Origin: Amphibalanus amphitrite
Lineage: Eukaryota > Arthropoda > Thecostraca > Balanomorpha > Balanidae
Assembly: GCF_019059575.1 (NCBI RefSeq)
Contig: NW_024881540.1
Coordinates: 310,001 to 374,000 of the forward strand
Length of the DNA: 64,000 nt
Reading direction: 5' to 3'
The notes beneath the pieces were generated by a model. That model worked only from the letters and a program-made list of their open reading frames with translations. It was not told the origin of the DNA and searched no databases. Shown piece after piece: positions 30,301-41,430 of the stretch. Both the position numbers and the translations under genes were made by a program. Numbering within the stretch: the first letter of the stretch is position 1; each line of letters starts with the position of its first letter.

Positions 30301-33300
30301 CGAGGAGCGCTGCGGCCCGAAGGTTGGGACTTTGAATTATGAAAAACGCCCGCCCGCCGCAAAACGCAAACACCGCAAAACGCGCAAAAGGCACGCCCGA
30401 AACGCCAACGCAAGCGTCGCAAAAAAGAAACAAACAAATAAACGCCCGACCAGCGCAAACCGCAAAAAAAAAAACGCAAAACGCCGCAAAAAATAAAACC
30501 GCCAGCATCGCACGCACGCTAACCGCCAACCGAAAACGCCTAAAAAGCGCCCAACCGCCGCCAACCGCAAACAAATTGAACACCGCAAACGACGCAAAAA
30601 AAGAAAACCGCCCGCATCGCTCGCCCGCGCCCCGCCAAACACAAACACCGCAAAAAGTACAAAACGCCCGCCCACCGCAAAACGCAAACACCGCAAAACG
30701 CACGCCCGAAACGCCAACGCAAACGTCGCAAAAAAAAACATACAAATAAACGCCCGCCCGCCGCAAACCGCAAAAACGCCGCAAAAAATAAACCGCCCGC
30801 ATCGCACGCACGCTAACCAACCGAAAACGCCTGAAAATCGCCCGCCCGCTGCCAAACGCGAACACCGCAAAAAGTGCCCGGCCGCCGGAAACCGAAAGAA
30901 ATAACACCGAAAAGGACGCAAAAAAAACGCCCGCATCGCCCGCCCGCCCGCCGCCAAACACAAACACCGCAAAAAAAAACACAAAACGCCCGCCCGCCGC
31001 AAAACGCAATCACCGTAAAACGCGCAAATTGCACGCCCGAAACGCCAACGCAATTAAGACCAAAGTAACGCGAGACGTTACATGCATTATACATACCTCA
31101 CAGTAATTTATTAATGCATGAAAATGATGAGATTCTTTAGTTTTAGCCACTTCAGGCAGTTAATGGCGCACTTAAGACAAAAATGGCGCACAACAGCCTA
31201 TTTTTGTCTCGTTTCATATGTGTCGCTGCCTAGTTTTGTGCACTACGGTTGCAAGTTTCGAAGAAATTGGCCCGTCGAAATAAATACGCGTAATATTCCT
31301 CGACTTTAGCCACTGTAGCTTAAGTGGCGCACTAGAGACAAAAACGACGCACATGAGTTTGTTGTATTTGTAGCGCCGTTTGTGGCACAGGTCATTTTAA
31401 TGCATCAATGTTGCAATTTTCGTCGAAATCGGCCCATAAATGGTAAAGTTATGGCCAAAACGCCTTACATTGAGAGTGCACGTGGTCACTTGAGGTGGGG
31501 TGCCACGTGCCACGTGTGGCCTTAAGACATAAAGCGACCACCCTTTTGTACCAGATGAAAGGGGTCGTCAGTGCCCATGGGTAGACTTTCGGGTGCGCCA
31601 CCATTGTCTCCCAGCGGCCGATCAAACTTGGCCAATCTTTAAATTAGGGCTTACCTCACTATCGGTCACAATATCTCCGGAATGGAGAAACCCGGGCGGC
31701 CACGTGTTTGACACGTAGTAGACCCAACACAATTGGTCATTATCGCAACCGACTTGGAACTCTGGCTCAAACCCATGCAGTGAGGTTATCACCTGAGCAT
31801 AATTATGCACCAATGGCTACCTTTCCCAAAATGCTACACCCACGTGGCGCACGTGCGAAAACACGTGCACCATGTGATGAGGTGTACAACTATCCTAGGG
31901 CATCCCCTTGACGACTGACCTCGATTGGTTCCGCTGGCGCGCATTGTTTGCGCGGCACAGAACATCATACCAGCAGTGGTCAAATTTTCACGGAGGTGGT
32001 CCCCTCAAACAAGTGCGGGGCGTGCACGTGCATTTCAATCGCCCCATATATGGCCTATGCCACCTGGTAGGCGACATGTGGGTGCATATCATACTGAAAC
32101 ATTTTTAAAATCTAACGTGGAAATTTTGAGCAAAATCAATTTAAGTAATTTTTTCAAGAAATCCCATTGACTTAACACGTGAAAATTTGTGCGCGTGCCA
32201 AGTGCAAAAAAGTTAATTATATTTCAAGCGATTGACATTGACGAACGTACCCCCTGACCGTCTACCGGTACTCAAAAAACAAAGAAAATCTATCGAGCCG
32301 ATTTTGAGCAAATCGAGAAAACCCGTTTTGGCCCATTTCGTAACGTTAAACCAATGGCGGCTGCACGTGCAATTTGCACCCCCTTCCCGAAGCCGCCGAA
32401 ACGCCGCCGCCGGCTCATGGTAGATGCCGGGGCGGCCACCCAGCACATAGAAGCCCATCGCATTACAAGCACCCGTCTGCGAGAAATACGATGCCAAAAA
32501 TCCACCTAATGTTGAAGCCTATGGGCCTAAAACACGTGCACGTGCCACGTGCAAGAAAAATAATTATATTCTTAGCTGAGGGTGTTTCGTGGTAGATAAT
32601 CTGCGGGGGCAGCTGCCCTGAAAATTTAATCAAAATCTATCGGTTCGTGTGCAAACGGTGCAAGGTGCCCCAATTCGCTGCACCAAACACGAATCCAATC
32701 CCGAAATGGAAACACCCTCAGTTTGTTTTTCAATAGAAAAACACAATTCTAAAGAATAGTGTTTGTCTAATGAAGAAACAACCTTCGGGTACGCGTTGTA
32801 TCACTCCATCCGTCCCTTCACCGCTACCCCCCACACGGTCTCCCACCAGCCTTTCAGTGCCGCTTGTCGGTTCGCTATCAGAAGCGATGTGCCGCCACGC
32901 ACCTGTTTCTGCAGTCCGAGCACGGAACAGACCATCTCTCGGCTGTAGGGCTGACGCACAATGTACATCAGGAGCGCCTTCTGTGGCTGCAGCACCGCCC
33001 GCTCGTACGGCAGGTTTCCCTTCACCTGGAACCGCAGCGTGACGGGGTCCAGTTTCCACGAGTTGGCCGGCTGAACTGTGGAGGGGAGAAGAGATGTCAG
33101 ACGGGCCAGCCCGAGAAGTCAGTATCCTAACACGTAGGTCCGACGAGCCTACAAAATAGAAAAGACTGTGCCACACATCATGAGAGAACCAATGAAAGAC
33201 TGCCTTTCGGACGGACCAAGCGTTTCCGTAACTTGCAACACCCCACAAACGGGTGCTGCAACGGACCACGATGATGGCAATTTATCAGGGAAAATTAGCA

Positions 33301-35920
33301 AGTAGTTGTAAGGATGCCCGACGGATGTAACAACGTCTAATCGGTCGGCGGGCCACGTACCGGCGTGCTCGACGATGGGCAGCATGTACTGGCGTCCCAT
33401 GATGGTCACCATCTGTGCCGTGCTGCGGAACGATCCGATGAACCCCTCCAACAGGCCGGCCAGCTTCTGCAGACACCCGGAGGGAGACGGTGTTAGCAGT
33501 CAGTACGCAGTCTACACCACGTCAAGGTGTCAAGATACGTCAGCTGCAGATGGCTGACAGCGCATGCCAGCAGACTGTCGACAGCAGACGGCTGACAAAA
33601 CAAGGCCGAGATGGCGTAAGGAGGCAGTCTAATGCCTTATAAACCCACTATAAGCCATTCAATAGACGGACAGCCTGCTGGTAGGCTCGTCTTCGTCGTT
33701 GTTCTCCCTCCAGCCCCCTAGAGGGACCACGGTAACACTATGACTGCATTCAGACCTAGTGCCGACTGCAAAATATCGGTTTCAGCCCCACGCCCTACCA
33801 CACTTTTCTCATACAGCGCAGCAAGGACGTTTGGGACCCAACCGCAGTCTGAACCATCCTTTGTTCTGTATACAGCACAGAAACACACCTTCTACTGCAG
33901 CTCCATGTATGGGACCTCATCGTGACACATATCATCTCTTTGATTATGACGTCCTCTGTAGTGCCTACTCTGTCCTACCGGTTGAGGTGCGCCTCTGTCT
34001 CACCCAGTGCGGGAACCCCTTGCAGTCCGGGTAGGAGCGCATGATCTCGTTGACGATGAAGTAGGCCGGCAGCAGGGCCGCCTCCCGGTCGAAGATGTGC
34101 TGTATGACGCCGTAGATGGCGTGGAACTGGTCCGACATGTCGTCACCAATGTCCGCCGGCAGCTGGCGAGCCCGATCCAGGCAGAGCTGTCGGAGAGAGG
34201 TCAGCACGCGTCACCGACCGACGCCGCTATCGCACGCCGCTCTCTCACCATCAGGCCTCAGCCACTGTACTTTGTCCGGACTCCTGAGACACACGGGCGT
34301 TCTTAGTGACGACCGAGAAGTTTATCGCCAGTTTAACCGGCAGCTTGCGACGGCCGATCATTGCACAGCTGACATGTCCGTCAACGAACGCACAAACAAG
34401 CTACCTTCAGCTTGTAGGTTTTTAGGTAGATTTGTAGGAACAAACTTACAAGGTACCTTGAGCAGCAAGTATTTTCAGCGAAGGCCAGCCAGCCTCAGTG
34501 CCTGACCCACCTTCATTATTTCGCGCACGCCCTTGTAGTCGACCTTGTGGACGATTCTGCGTAGCAGCAGGAACGTCTCCGTCCAGAGGTCTCGACGGCT
34601 CACGGCCAGCTGTTTGTTTTCGAGCAGGTTATCGCACAGAAGCCTGTGGAGCAGGAGAGTTAGATACAAGCTGAGCGACCTCATACGTTTGGCTTACTGT
34701 GAGCAGATTGTACAGAAATGATACATGATGTTCGGTAGTGTTGGGTCGACTTACAATTGGGCGAGGGCGAGCAGCTCGCGGCACCACTTCCAGATGACAA
34801 CGAACTTCTGGCGTGAAGTTCGAACCCTCACTATTACAAAGGTGAACGAATGCGATGTTCTGCTTCAGTCCATTTCGGATGAAGCTTCATTAAGCAGGAA
34901 ATCTCTCGGGCCGTGGCTGTCACCAGTTTGGATAGCAGCAATGCTTAATCTGCTGGAGCATTGTTGACTCAGACACCCAATGTCTCTTGCGGAGAAGCAG
35001 CAGCGGTGAACGAGAAGAACAACATATCACGTACCTATATCAGACGTGCAAACTAGGATATGGCTGGTAAAAGTACTCACTTGGCAGGCAGTGCTCCCGA
35101 GAGAACGCAGCGCTCCAGAACGGCGAGCAGCTTCCGCATCCGCTTGCCCGACTGCTCGGACACCTGACCTGTAGGGGAAGGGTTGGTCGGGACACGAGGA
35201 AAGCACACATGTCTGCATCCGGGCCCGACAGTACAGTAAGCGAGGAAACACAGCGGGTGATGGAACGCAGGCTGCTCGAGAAATTCCTGGTTCATGTGCA
35301 ACACCTACACCAGGATTTTTTGCTAATACAGTAAACTTTATGCACTTTTGTCACCTGCATTCTGCATAAGTCTCTGTGTAATTGCGTGTGGATGACTGGT
35401 CACGCGTCACTGCATTAGGTATTGTGTTCACTGACCAATAAAGGCCAGCAGTATTTGCTCCTGCTCCTCCTGCTGTGTGCTGACCAGAAGCCGTGACAGC
35501 TCCTGCTCAAAGGTCTGCAGCTTGGAGTTCTCATTCTCATCATGGTGCACCAGGTAGCTGTTTAGTGCTTCCTCGACGGCCTCAACACACTGAAATGCGG
35601 CGGGGTGCAGGATTGTCAGACCAAATATCCTATGTATTTACTTAAAAATGATTAACGGCAGAAGAATTCCTGAAACCTGTATTCAAAACACATTATTTAG
35701 AGAGCATTGATAGCATGCACTACAGGCTCAGTGTTAGCATTCTTTGGCTATATTTACAGGTACCTATGCCAACAAGCCATACCTATCCCTATGCCTTCTG
35801 CCTTTAATAACATTTATTGTCCTCTGCACTTTCTGCATTCTAAGATTGAGCACTCACCAGAAAATCGTTCACAAGACCAGCCACCTTTTCCTTGGCTAAT
35901 GATGGATTTGCAGAAGTCAT
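21377..35920 (-). CDS. MED23: Mediator complex subunit 23, complete 19-exon gene
   Basis: Exons, 5' to 3' on the minus strand: 35920-35858, 35589-35436, 35168-35081, 34643-34511, 34186-34004, 33466-33361, 33075-32903, 30015-29815, 29416-29330, 28992-28669, 28331-28058, 27907-27733, 27337-27174, 24889-24723, 24450-24296, 24021-23841, 23522-23377, 23131-22884, 22593-21377. All junction phases agree and the sum is 4239 bases (1412 residues; human ~1370). The body is colinear with MED23/Sur2: VDYKGVRE, ANSWKLDPVTLRF, QPYSREMVCSVLGLQKQ, RDHLMWILLHYISGSI, LTIHAKMSLIHSI, SSDSEELNRALVL, YNIVPIDRLILCL, VYFSNVCLRFLPVFD, WRFNEFPNASAHAL. MED23 is a helical tail-module protein that links activators such as phosphorylated Elk1 to RNA polymerase II. 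The last exon's acceptor was set at 22594 because it restores KFHERPVTFLYN. Oddities are a Gln/His-rich C-terminus before a conserved-looking PSPVSQ end, and large repeats in introns 7 and 13. Confidence 0.96.
21410..21585 (-). repeat. CAG/CAA/CAC repeat coding the polyglutamine tail of MED23
   Basis: Mixed CAG, CAA and CAT/CAC codons encode about 55 residues of nearly pure Gln with His, near residues 1345-1400. Human MED23 lacks this. On the plus strand the same DNA gives spurious Leu/Val-rich frames. Confidence 0.9.
25323..26248. mobile_element. 926-bp TIR MITE in MED23 intron 13
   Basis: A ~33-base perfect inverted terminus (TATAGTCGGTCAAATATG, continuing to CCCGGCCG) occupies 25323-25355 and 26216-26248. 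Both ends read TATA outward, so a TA target duplication of the Tc1/mariner type is possible. Inside are short CGACCGGCCAATTATTTAT-like repeats near 25780-25830. No transposase frame. Confidence 0.85.
30337..31052. repeat. T-depleted tandem repeat, ~320-bp period, in MED23 intron 7
   Basis: The plus strand is built of CGCCCGCC, GCAAAACGC and CACCGCAAA blocks with very few T. A higher-order unit of ~320 bases starts near 30345, 30663 and 30987 (about 2.3 copies). Open frames on both strands (up to 243 codons, Phe/Arg/Cys-rich on the minus strand) are by-products of the T-poor composition. Confidence 0.85.
31053..32740. other. CACGTG-rich repeat DNA in MED23 intron 7
   Basis: About a dozen CACGTG palindromes occur between 31500 and 32545, several in pairs (GCCACGTGCCACGTG; ACACGTGCACGTGCCACG). 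The phrase CCGATTTTGAGCAAAT resembles CCGATTGCGCTCAAAT in the element at 49489-50149. Two similar GGCGCACTTAAGACAAAAATGG/GGCGCACTAGAGACAAAAAC lines lie at 31163 and 31325. Probably a transposon relic; no termini assigned. Confidence 0.5.
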
Positions 35921-36130
35921 TTTGTCAGCCAAGGGTTTTCTCAGTGTAAGAAGAAACTCATGGTTTGCCTTGCCTCAGTATCTGTGGGCAAAGTGGCATA
36001 ACGATTGGGAGGATGAAATCGTACTCCCATTGGGAATGGTGAAAGCTTATCCCAGCCATTACTGATCATCAACCTCTCCAAGATCTTGTGTCATATACAT
36101 GGACAAATCACATGAATGAGCGGCCGCAGG

Positions 36131-37195
36131 CCAGATTGGAAAACATCTATACACTACGCCGAGCGCCCGCGAGACCCTCTTGCGCCGAAATTCTTTTGCA
36201 CTGAAATTTCTGCATGATTTTCACTGAGAATTGGGTGCCCATTTGTGCACAAGTTGACACTCGCATGTGTAGGGGGGGGGGGTCGGATGGACCCCCATGG
36301 TTTTTCGCGAATAACTCGTGCAAAAAGCGGCCGATCGCGACGAAACTTTCAGTACCCTAGAGTTTGATCAATTTTACACCTACCCTGAAAATATCATGAC
36401 CCTGACCCAAATGACCTTTGACCTGTGACCTATTTTTCGAGACCATGTTTGGCCGAAATCGCGATTCAGCATGTCAGCTCACACTATCCGCGCATTTCCA
36501 GTCTTTGTGTGATTGTAAACGTCCAACCGTGTGAAATGATGTTCTTCCCATGCATTACAGTGGGTGTCAAGGGCACGCGAAGGTCAGGTCAAGGTCATTG
36601 GCCTTTGATGACCTTGGTTAACTTTTCCGAGTTTTGCATGTATCTAGGGTGGTTTTTGGAGCTGATTTCGAATCTACCACCCATTGGATGATTTACCAAG
36701 TAGTTTTGGTTCCTTCGTAACATGCTACGACGTCGTCAGTGGTAGTTGACACCTACTATGGATAGCCGGCAGGACGCCTACTGGTTGACCTGACCCTGAC
36801 CCGACCATGCCTAAATGCATGAAGACATCATCTGTGATCATTCAGAACTAACATAAAATACATGATCAGCACTCCGAAAAAAAAAAACAAACAGCTTCAC
36901 TGTACGAAGTTCTAGCAGGTCCCCATTTTTCCAGACTTTTGGGCCATTGACCTGACCTGGAATGACATATGACCTTAAATTAGGTATCGCCGGCTTCCTC
37001 TCTTCGCGGGCAACACGCTCGCTTTTTACGCGAAGCTCTAGCTCAATCAGGGGCCGAAACGGGGGGGGGGAGGGATCCAACCGACCCCTCCCCTACACGC
37101 TAGACGCTGGCAAATGCCGCACACATGCGAGGGTTAAGTAACTTTTATGTAAAGCACATGTGCACATCCACCAACCAAAGCTATATCAACCAGGC
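36131..37195. mobile_element. Third-family repeat copy 1, interrupted by element B
   Basis: Left part from CCAGATTGGAAAACATC at 36131 to 36253, right part from 37138 to ~37195. Together they match the inverted copy at 43084-43287, which has no insertion. Ends beyond this are not defined. Confidence 0.7.
36254..37137. mobile_element. Element B: TTAA-type AGGTCA-containing element
   Basis: Borders TTGA (36254-36257, a one-base change from TTAA) and TTAA (37134-37137). Inverted termini ACTCGCATGTGT / ACACATGCGAGGG and G-run/C-run hairpins follow, then GGTTTTTCGCGAATA as in the other copies. The interior has TGACCT/AGGTCA motifs but is diverged. The unoccupied counterpart at 43149-43152 is exactly TTAA. 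Confidence 0.85.
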
Positions 37196-37439
37196 AGAGC
37201 GTTCCGGCCCAGTAAACATGACGACGTCGGCCCGACGTCGGGCCGAGGCTCGGCCCGACGTCGGCCCAACGTCGGTTCAACCTCGGCCCGACATCGGCTG
37301 GACGTCGGATATGCCCGCATGTTCCGACGTCCAGCCGAAGTCCAGCCGACGTCGAGCCGACGTCGGGCCGAGATCGTTTGCCGAGGTTGACGAGATCGTT
37401 TGTCGTTGGACCGACGGGGCCGACGTCGGCATGTTTATT

Positions 37440-37612
37440 GGGACAACGCGCCAAAAATATCAACCGGCGGCGGGATTCGAGCCCCCCAGTCGCCGACGTC
37501 GGCATGTTTACTGGGACAACACGCCAAAAGCATCAGCCGGCGATAGGATGCGAACCCCGTGTCATTCGAACGCGAGGTCAGTGCGATAACCACTACACCA
37601 CGCAGCCAGCTG
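37440..37612 (-). mobile_element. tRNA-derived SINE fragments
   Basis: Minus strand carries an A-box-like TGGTGTAGTGG (37590-37600) and a B box GGTTCGCATCC (37546-37556) at tRNA-like spacing, followed by a tail ending GGCGTGTTGTCCC. A second, truncated copy of the same tail with GGCTCGAATCC lies immediately beyond (near 37450-37495). The cloverleaf is not intact, so it is not called a tRNA gene. Confidence 0.6.
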
Positions 37613-37716
37613 GCGAATTTAGATTGTTTTGTTGGGTTATGACCTTTCGGTCTGACAAGACCATTTCAGAGCCGGAGGGATGATAGGATGGAGACATTGG
37701 TCTTGGCGAGCACCCT

Positions 37717-37905
37717 GGGTCCAGTTCATATAGAGTCCCTGGTCCCATTGCTGTTACGTGACACTTATTGGAAAGGGCGACCCCACAATGGATTCATATA
37801 GCCACTCTTACACACCTGCACCAACGTTTCCCAAAGTGTCCCTTTGATAAGTGGCACTTTGGCAAAGTGACACTTGCCGATTGGCCTTTCTATATGAACT
37901 GGGCC
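37717..37905. mobile_element. ~190-bp MITE
   Basis: Inverted termini GGGTCCAGTTCATATAGA and TCTATATGAACTGGGCCC, with one or two mismatches. No coding capacity. The target duplication was not resolved. Confidence 0.65.
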
Positions 37906-38397
37906 CGGCCCTGGTGAGTTGCCGGGGCTGAGCCTGACCAAAGGATAGGCCGAGCAGCCCCCAAGCACTCACCGCACCCGGCTACGGGCGAGCTCGGCTT
38001 ACGGGCAATCCCAAATGGGATAAAGTTTCCCGTCCAGTCCGGATCAGGGGGGTTGCGGCGTGGAGGAAGATTTGAGTTTCCTGAGGATATTTTGAATACA
38101 GAAGCTCTTTATGAAACATGAAACATGTATTTTATATTATTTTAACGGTCAAAACAGCGGCCGATGTCGGTCCGACGTCGTCCCGACGTCGGCTGGACCT
38201 CAGCAATTGATCTCGGTCCGACGTCGGCTGGACCTCGGCTGGACGTCGGAACATGCGGGCATATCCGACATCCAGCCGACGTCGTGCCGAGGTTGGACCG
38301 ACGTCGGGCCGACGTCGGCATGCCGATGCCGAGTTGCCGACGTCACCCCGACGTCGGCCGACGTCGGGCCGACGTCGGCATGTTTACTGGGGGGGCA

Positions 38398-40310
38398 TTG
38401 GACGCTTTCCCGTGTTTGAGCGTCCGAATAAGTTTTTTTTTCCACGGAAGCCTCAATAACCTCAATAACACGTCTAACGCACTGTAGCGTGGTGCCGTGA
38501 AACAAGGCCGCGGAGCCGGAAGTTCCGGGGCTACAAAAATAAGCGGAGAGGTGTGTTCGAAGCTGAGGGGATCCAGCGAGGGTCGGGCAGCACAGCAGTA
38601 CGTGCTCCAGCACATCAGCCTCGTCTCAGCACACGGCGCAAAGCGCCGCGGGGCACCGCTTGTCTGGGCACTGATGGCACGCCGCGGAGTGGAGACAGCC
38701 GATTCAGCGCATGCACTGGAGCGAGCGGCCCCAGTGGCCCGCCCTCATCTGGTGCAACGAAACGGTGTCCTCTCGGTCCTCTCTGGGCCCTGGGGATAGG
38801 GAGCAGCGGCATGCTCCCGAGGAGTTGCTTGAATAGTGACTTGGGCCAGTTGTCACTTGTCACGCCATTGATGTGAGGCCGCACAATCAACCGCCCTGGT
38901 CAGCGAGTGGACAATTGAGGGCAGGGCAGCCGCTTGTTTCACCAGGTCGTCCACGCTCTCGCCTCTCATTCCCATCTATACCGCAGCATGCAGAACCCAC
39001 TGCAGTATTTCTTAACCCGCGCCCGGCTGGGGGTCCTGGATTTCCACGCCCCGCTGGGGGGGGGGGGGGGTCTGAAGTCTGAACACCCTTCTAACTCGGC
39101 TCCTGGGCCACGTAGCGAAACGCGGAAGGCGGTGTTCGAAAGAGCGCCAAAAATAATGACGAAATCACTTCGGTCAATTTTTGGGTCAGGTCAAAGGTCA
39201 GGTCACCAGAGGTCATTGAAGGCAAAATTTTGCCGATTTCCAGGTCGAATGTCGACTATTTCCAAGAAGCCAACGCATAACTCGGGAACCAATAGAGCTA
39301 CAGCGCCGCGGAAAAGCGCATTCGATAGCCCTATTAACGCCCTTTCTGATTAATCCTCTCAGATTTGACCTAACGTCAACGGTTTTGCCTGCAGGGGGCA
39401 AAAACTGCAAAAATAGCCGATTTTTCGGAAACAGTTTTTCTGCAATAACTTTTGACCCAAGCCTTGTGCGAGCTTACTTTTACCGGCATCGTGTTCCTCT
39501 CGTCAAGACGCATCGAATGAACCATAGCTTGACCTTGAAAAGTCAACTTGAAAATTTGACCTCAGGTCAAGGTCATGACCTGACCGGAAAGGGTCATGTT
39601 GCATATCAGTCGATCCGTATCGTCGAGCTGAACACATCTAAGGCGTTTTCATCGCTCTAGCGTGTCTCTATCAAAAGTTATTTGCGAAAAACTGTTAGAT
39701 ACCATTCGTGACCTAAGATGACCTCAGGGGCATAAACAGGGGTCACAGACACCATTTTCATGTTCAGTGTGTCTAAACCACTTGTAATTCAGTGTTTGGG
39801 AGTGTTTATAATGTCATTTGTCCAAAAGAGGCGCATTTCAATTTTCTCCCTTTGACTTAAAATGGGGAGGTCGCAAAATTGACCTGACCTTAGGTCATCG
39901 ATATCAAAATTATGAGATACACATTTTGTATATGCTATTGCTCTTAGCAATCGCTAAAAGTTTCAAAGCGATCGGTCACTCGGTGTAGCTATGGCAGACA
40001 TTAAAACTTTTTTATGAGGTGAGGTCACTTCAACTGACCTGGTGACCTGACCTTGAATGACCTTGGTCTGAAATTTTCACAACATGTGTAGAATTGATGT
40101 ATGATAAGGTGTACCAAAAACGCGAAAGATATTCGCGAAAAACTTTTTTGAGATATTCGCGAAAAACCACAAGGGGGGTGTTCAAACACCCCCCCCCCCC
40201 AGCAGGGCGCGGGTTAACAATGCTAGGCGATGTTCAAGAAGGTCTTCCATTGGTATCTATCTTCCCGCCGAGGTTTGAGGCCTCACCTGGGCGGCCGCTC
40301 TTCCGCTGGG
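38398..40310 (-). pseudogene. Non-LTR retrotransposon 3' fragment, copy 1, split by element C
   Basis: Minus-strand remnants from 40310-40218 and 39011-38398 encode, across frameshifts, the end of a LINE ORF2: HINGVT, QCPDKRCPAALCAVC and LEHVLLCCPTLAGSPQ, i.e. a CxxC..H..C cluster typical of non-LTR element C-termini. It matches copy 2 at 40690-41430 in opposite orientation. Dead by frameshift and insertion. Confidence 0.7.
39012..40217. mobile_element. Element C: TTAA-flanked AGGTCA-rich element
   Basis: TTAA at 39012-39015 and 40214-40217, 1206 bp, termini CCCGCGCCCGGCTGGGG and CCCAGCAGGGCGCGGG. Nearly identical to the copies at 54247 and 59554. The interior contains GGTCAGGTCAAAGGTCAGG, TGACCTCAGGTCAAGGTC and AGGTCATGACCT. 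It splits a LINE fragment whose sister at 40690-41430 lacks it. Confidence 0.92.
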
Positions 40311-40689
40311 CGCTGGGCAGTGGGCACAGAGTAGACTCGTGAGTCAGGACGGCGAGCTGCAGTGACCGGGACCAGACTGGAAAAAATACACGTTATTATG
40401 CCGAATTTGTCCGGCGTAGTGGCGGTATTGCGCCGAAAATTTCAGCGCACGTCCGGCGTAACTCCGCATGCGCCGAATTCAGCGCATGGCGGCGGCGGAT
40501 CTTTTTGGCGCATGGCGGCCGCATAATTTTTTGTCGAAAGACGGTCACTAAATTTAGTCGGCACGCCGGTCTATCTAGCAGCAGATTCGCCCTGCGGGCG
40601 GCTCTGGAGAGGTTTCGGGACGAGACATCGGCCCGACATCTCCGTCCCGGTCGTCGCGTGCTCGAACTGGCGAGCCGCCCTGAGTACTC
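40311..40689. other. Spacer between inverted LINE fragments
   Basis: Contains GACCAGACTGGAAAAAATAC near 40371 and GCGCCGAAAATTTCAGCGC phrases that recur in 43084-43560, so it is another copy of the third repeat family. No gene. Confidence 0.5.
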
Positions 40690-41430
40690 AGCGGAGAAGC
40701 GGCCGCCCAGGTGAGGCCTCAACCCTCGGCGTGGAGATAGGCATGGAAGACCTTGTTGAACATCGCCGAGCGTCGTAACTCGTAAAGTAATACTGCAATG
40801 GGTTCCTACCCAGTGCAGTATCGAGAGAAATGAGAGCGCGGGCGACCTGGTGAAACAAGCGGCCGGCCTCCGCTGCCTTCAAACGCCCGCTCGCTGACCA
40901 GGGTGGTTCATTGTGCGGCCTCGCATCAATGGCGCGACAATTGGTCCGAGTCACTACTCCAGCCACTCTTCGAGAGCACGCCGCCGCTCCCTATCCCCCG
41001 AGAGTACGAGAGGACCGAGAGGACGCCGTGTCGGTGCACCAGATGAGGGCGTCCGGCGGGCAACTGGGGCCCCTCGCTCCAGTACGTGCCCCGAATCGGC
41101 TCTCTCCACTCTGCAGTCTGCGGTGTGCCAGCAGTTGGTCAGCAGTGCCCAGACAAGAGGTGCCCCGCGGCGCTCTGCGCCGTGTGCCGAGAAGAGGTTG
41201 TTGTGCCGGAGCACGTGCTGCTCCGTTGCCCGGCCATAGCTGGCTCCCAACAGCCTCAAACATACTGCTCTGCTGATTTTTGTGGCCCCGGAAATTCTGG
41301 CTCCGGCCTTGTTTCACGGCATGACGCTAAATTGCGACCCTACATTGCGCTAAGCATATTGAAGTATTGGGATTCGGTGGAATTAACAACTTATTCGGAC
41401 GCTCAAACATGGGAGAGCGTCCAAGGCCCC
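40690..41430 (+). pseudogene. Non-LTR retrotransposon 3' fragment, copy 2
   Basis: Plus-strand counterpart of copy 1. Reads VSVHQMRA, CPDKRCPAALCAVCREE and PEHVLLRCPAIAGSQ in shifting frames, then a shared 3'UTR with TTATTCGGACGCTCAAACA. It lacks element C at the homologous position (about 40782). Confidence 0.7.

Larger units (their letters stand above)
37213..38397. repeat. Inverted pair of GACGTCGG palindrome arrays
   Basis: Two ~230-bp arrays (37213-37440 and 38157-38397) of CCGACGTCGG and related 10-12 base palindromic units are inverted copies of each other, sharing the core GGATATGCCCGCATGTTCC. Outer ends read CAGTAAACATG and CATGTTTACTG. The ~700 bp between them hold SINE tails and a small MITE. 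Confidence 0.75.

Noticed and set aside
30278..31053. Minus-strand 238- and 243-codon Phe/Arg-rich frames
   Set aside because: They arise because the T-poor repeat lacks stop codons on the complement; no protein-like periodicity or domain.
37540..37612. Functional tRNA gene on the minus strand
   Set aside because: A- and B-box words are present but the acceptor and anticodon stems do not pair convincingly; it is followed by a SINE tail that recurs next to it.
38497..38876. Plus-strand frames of 100-107 codons
   Set aside because: Antisense of the LINE ORF2 fragment on the minus strand.
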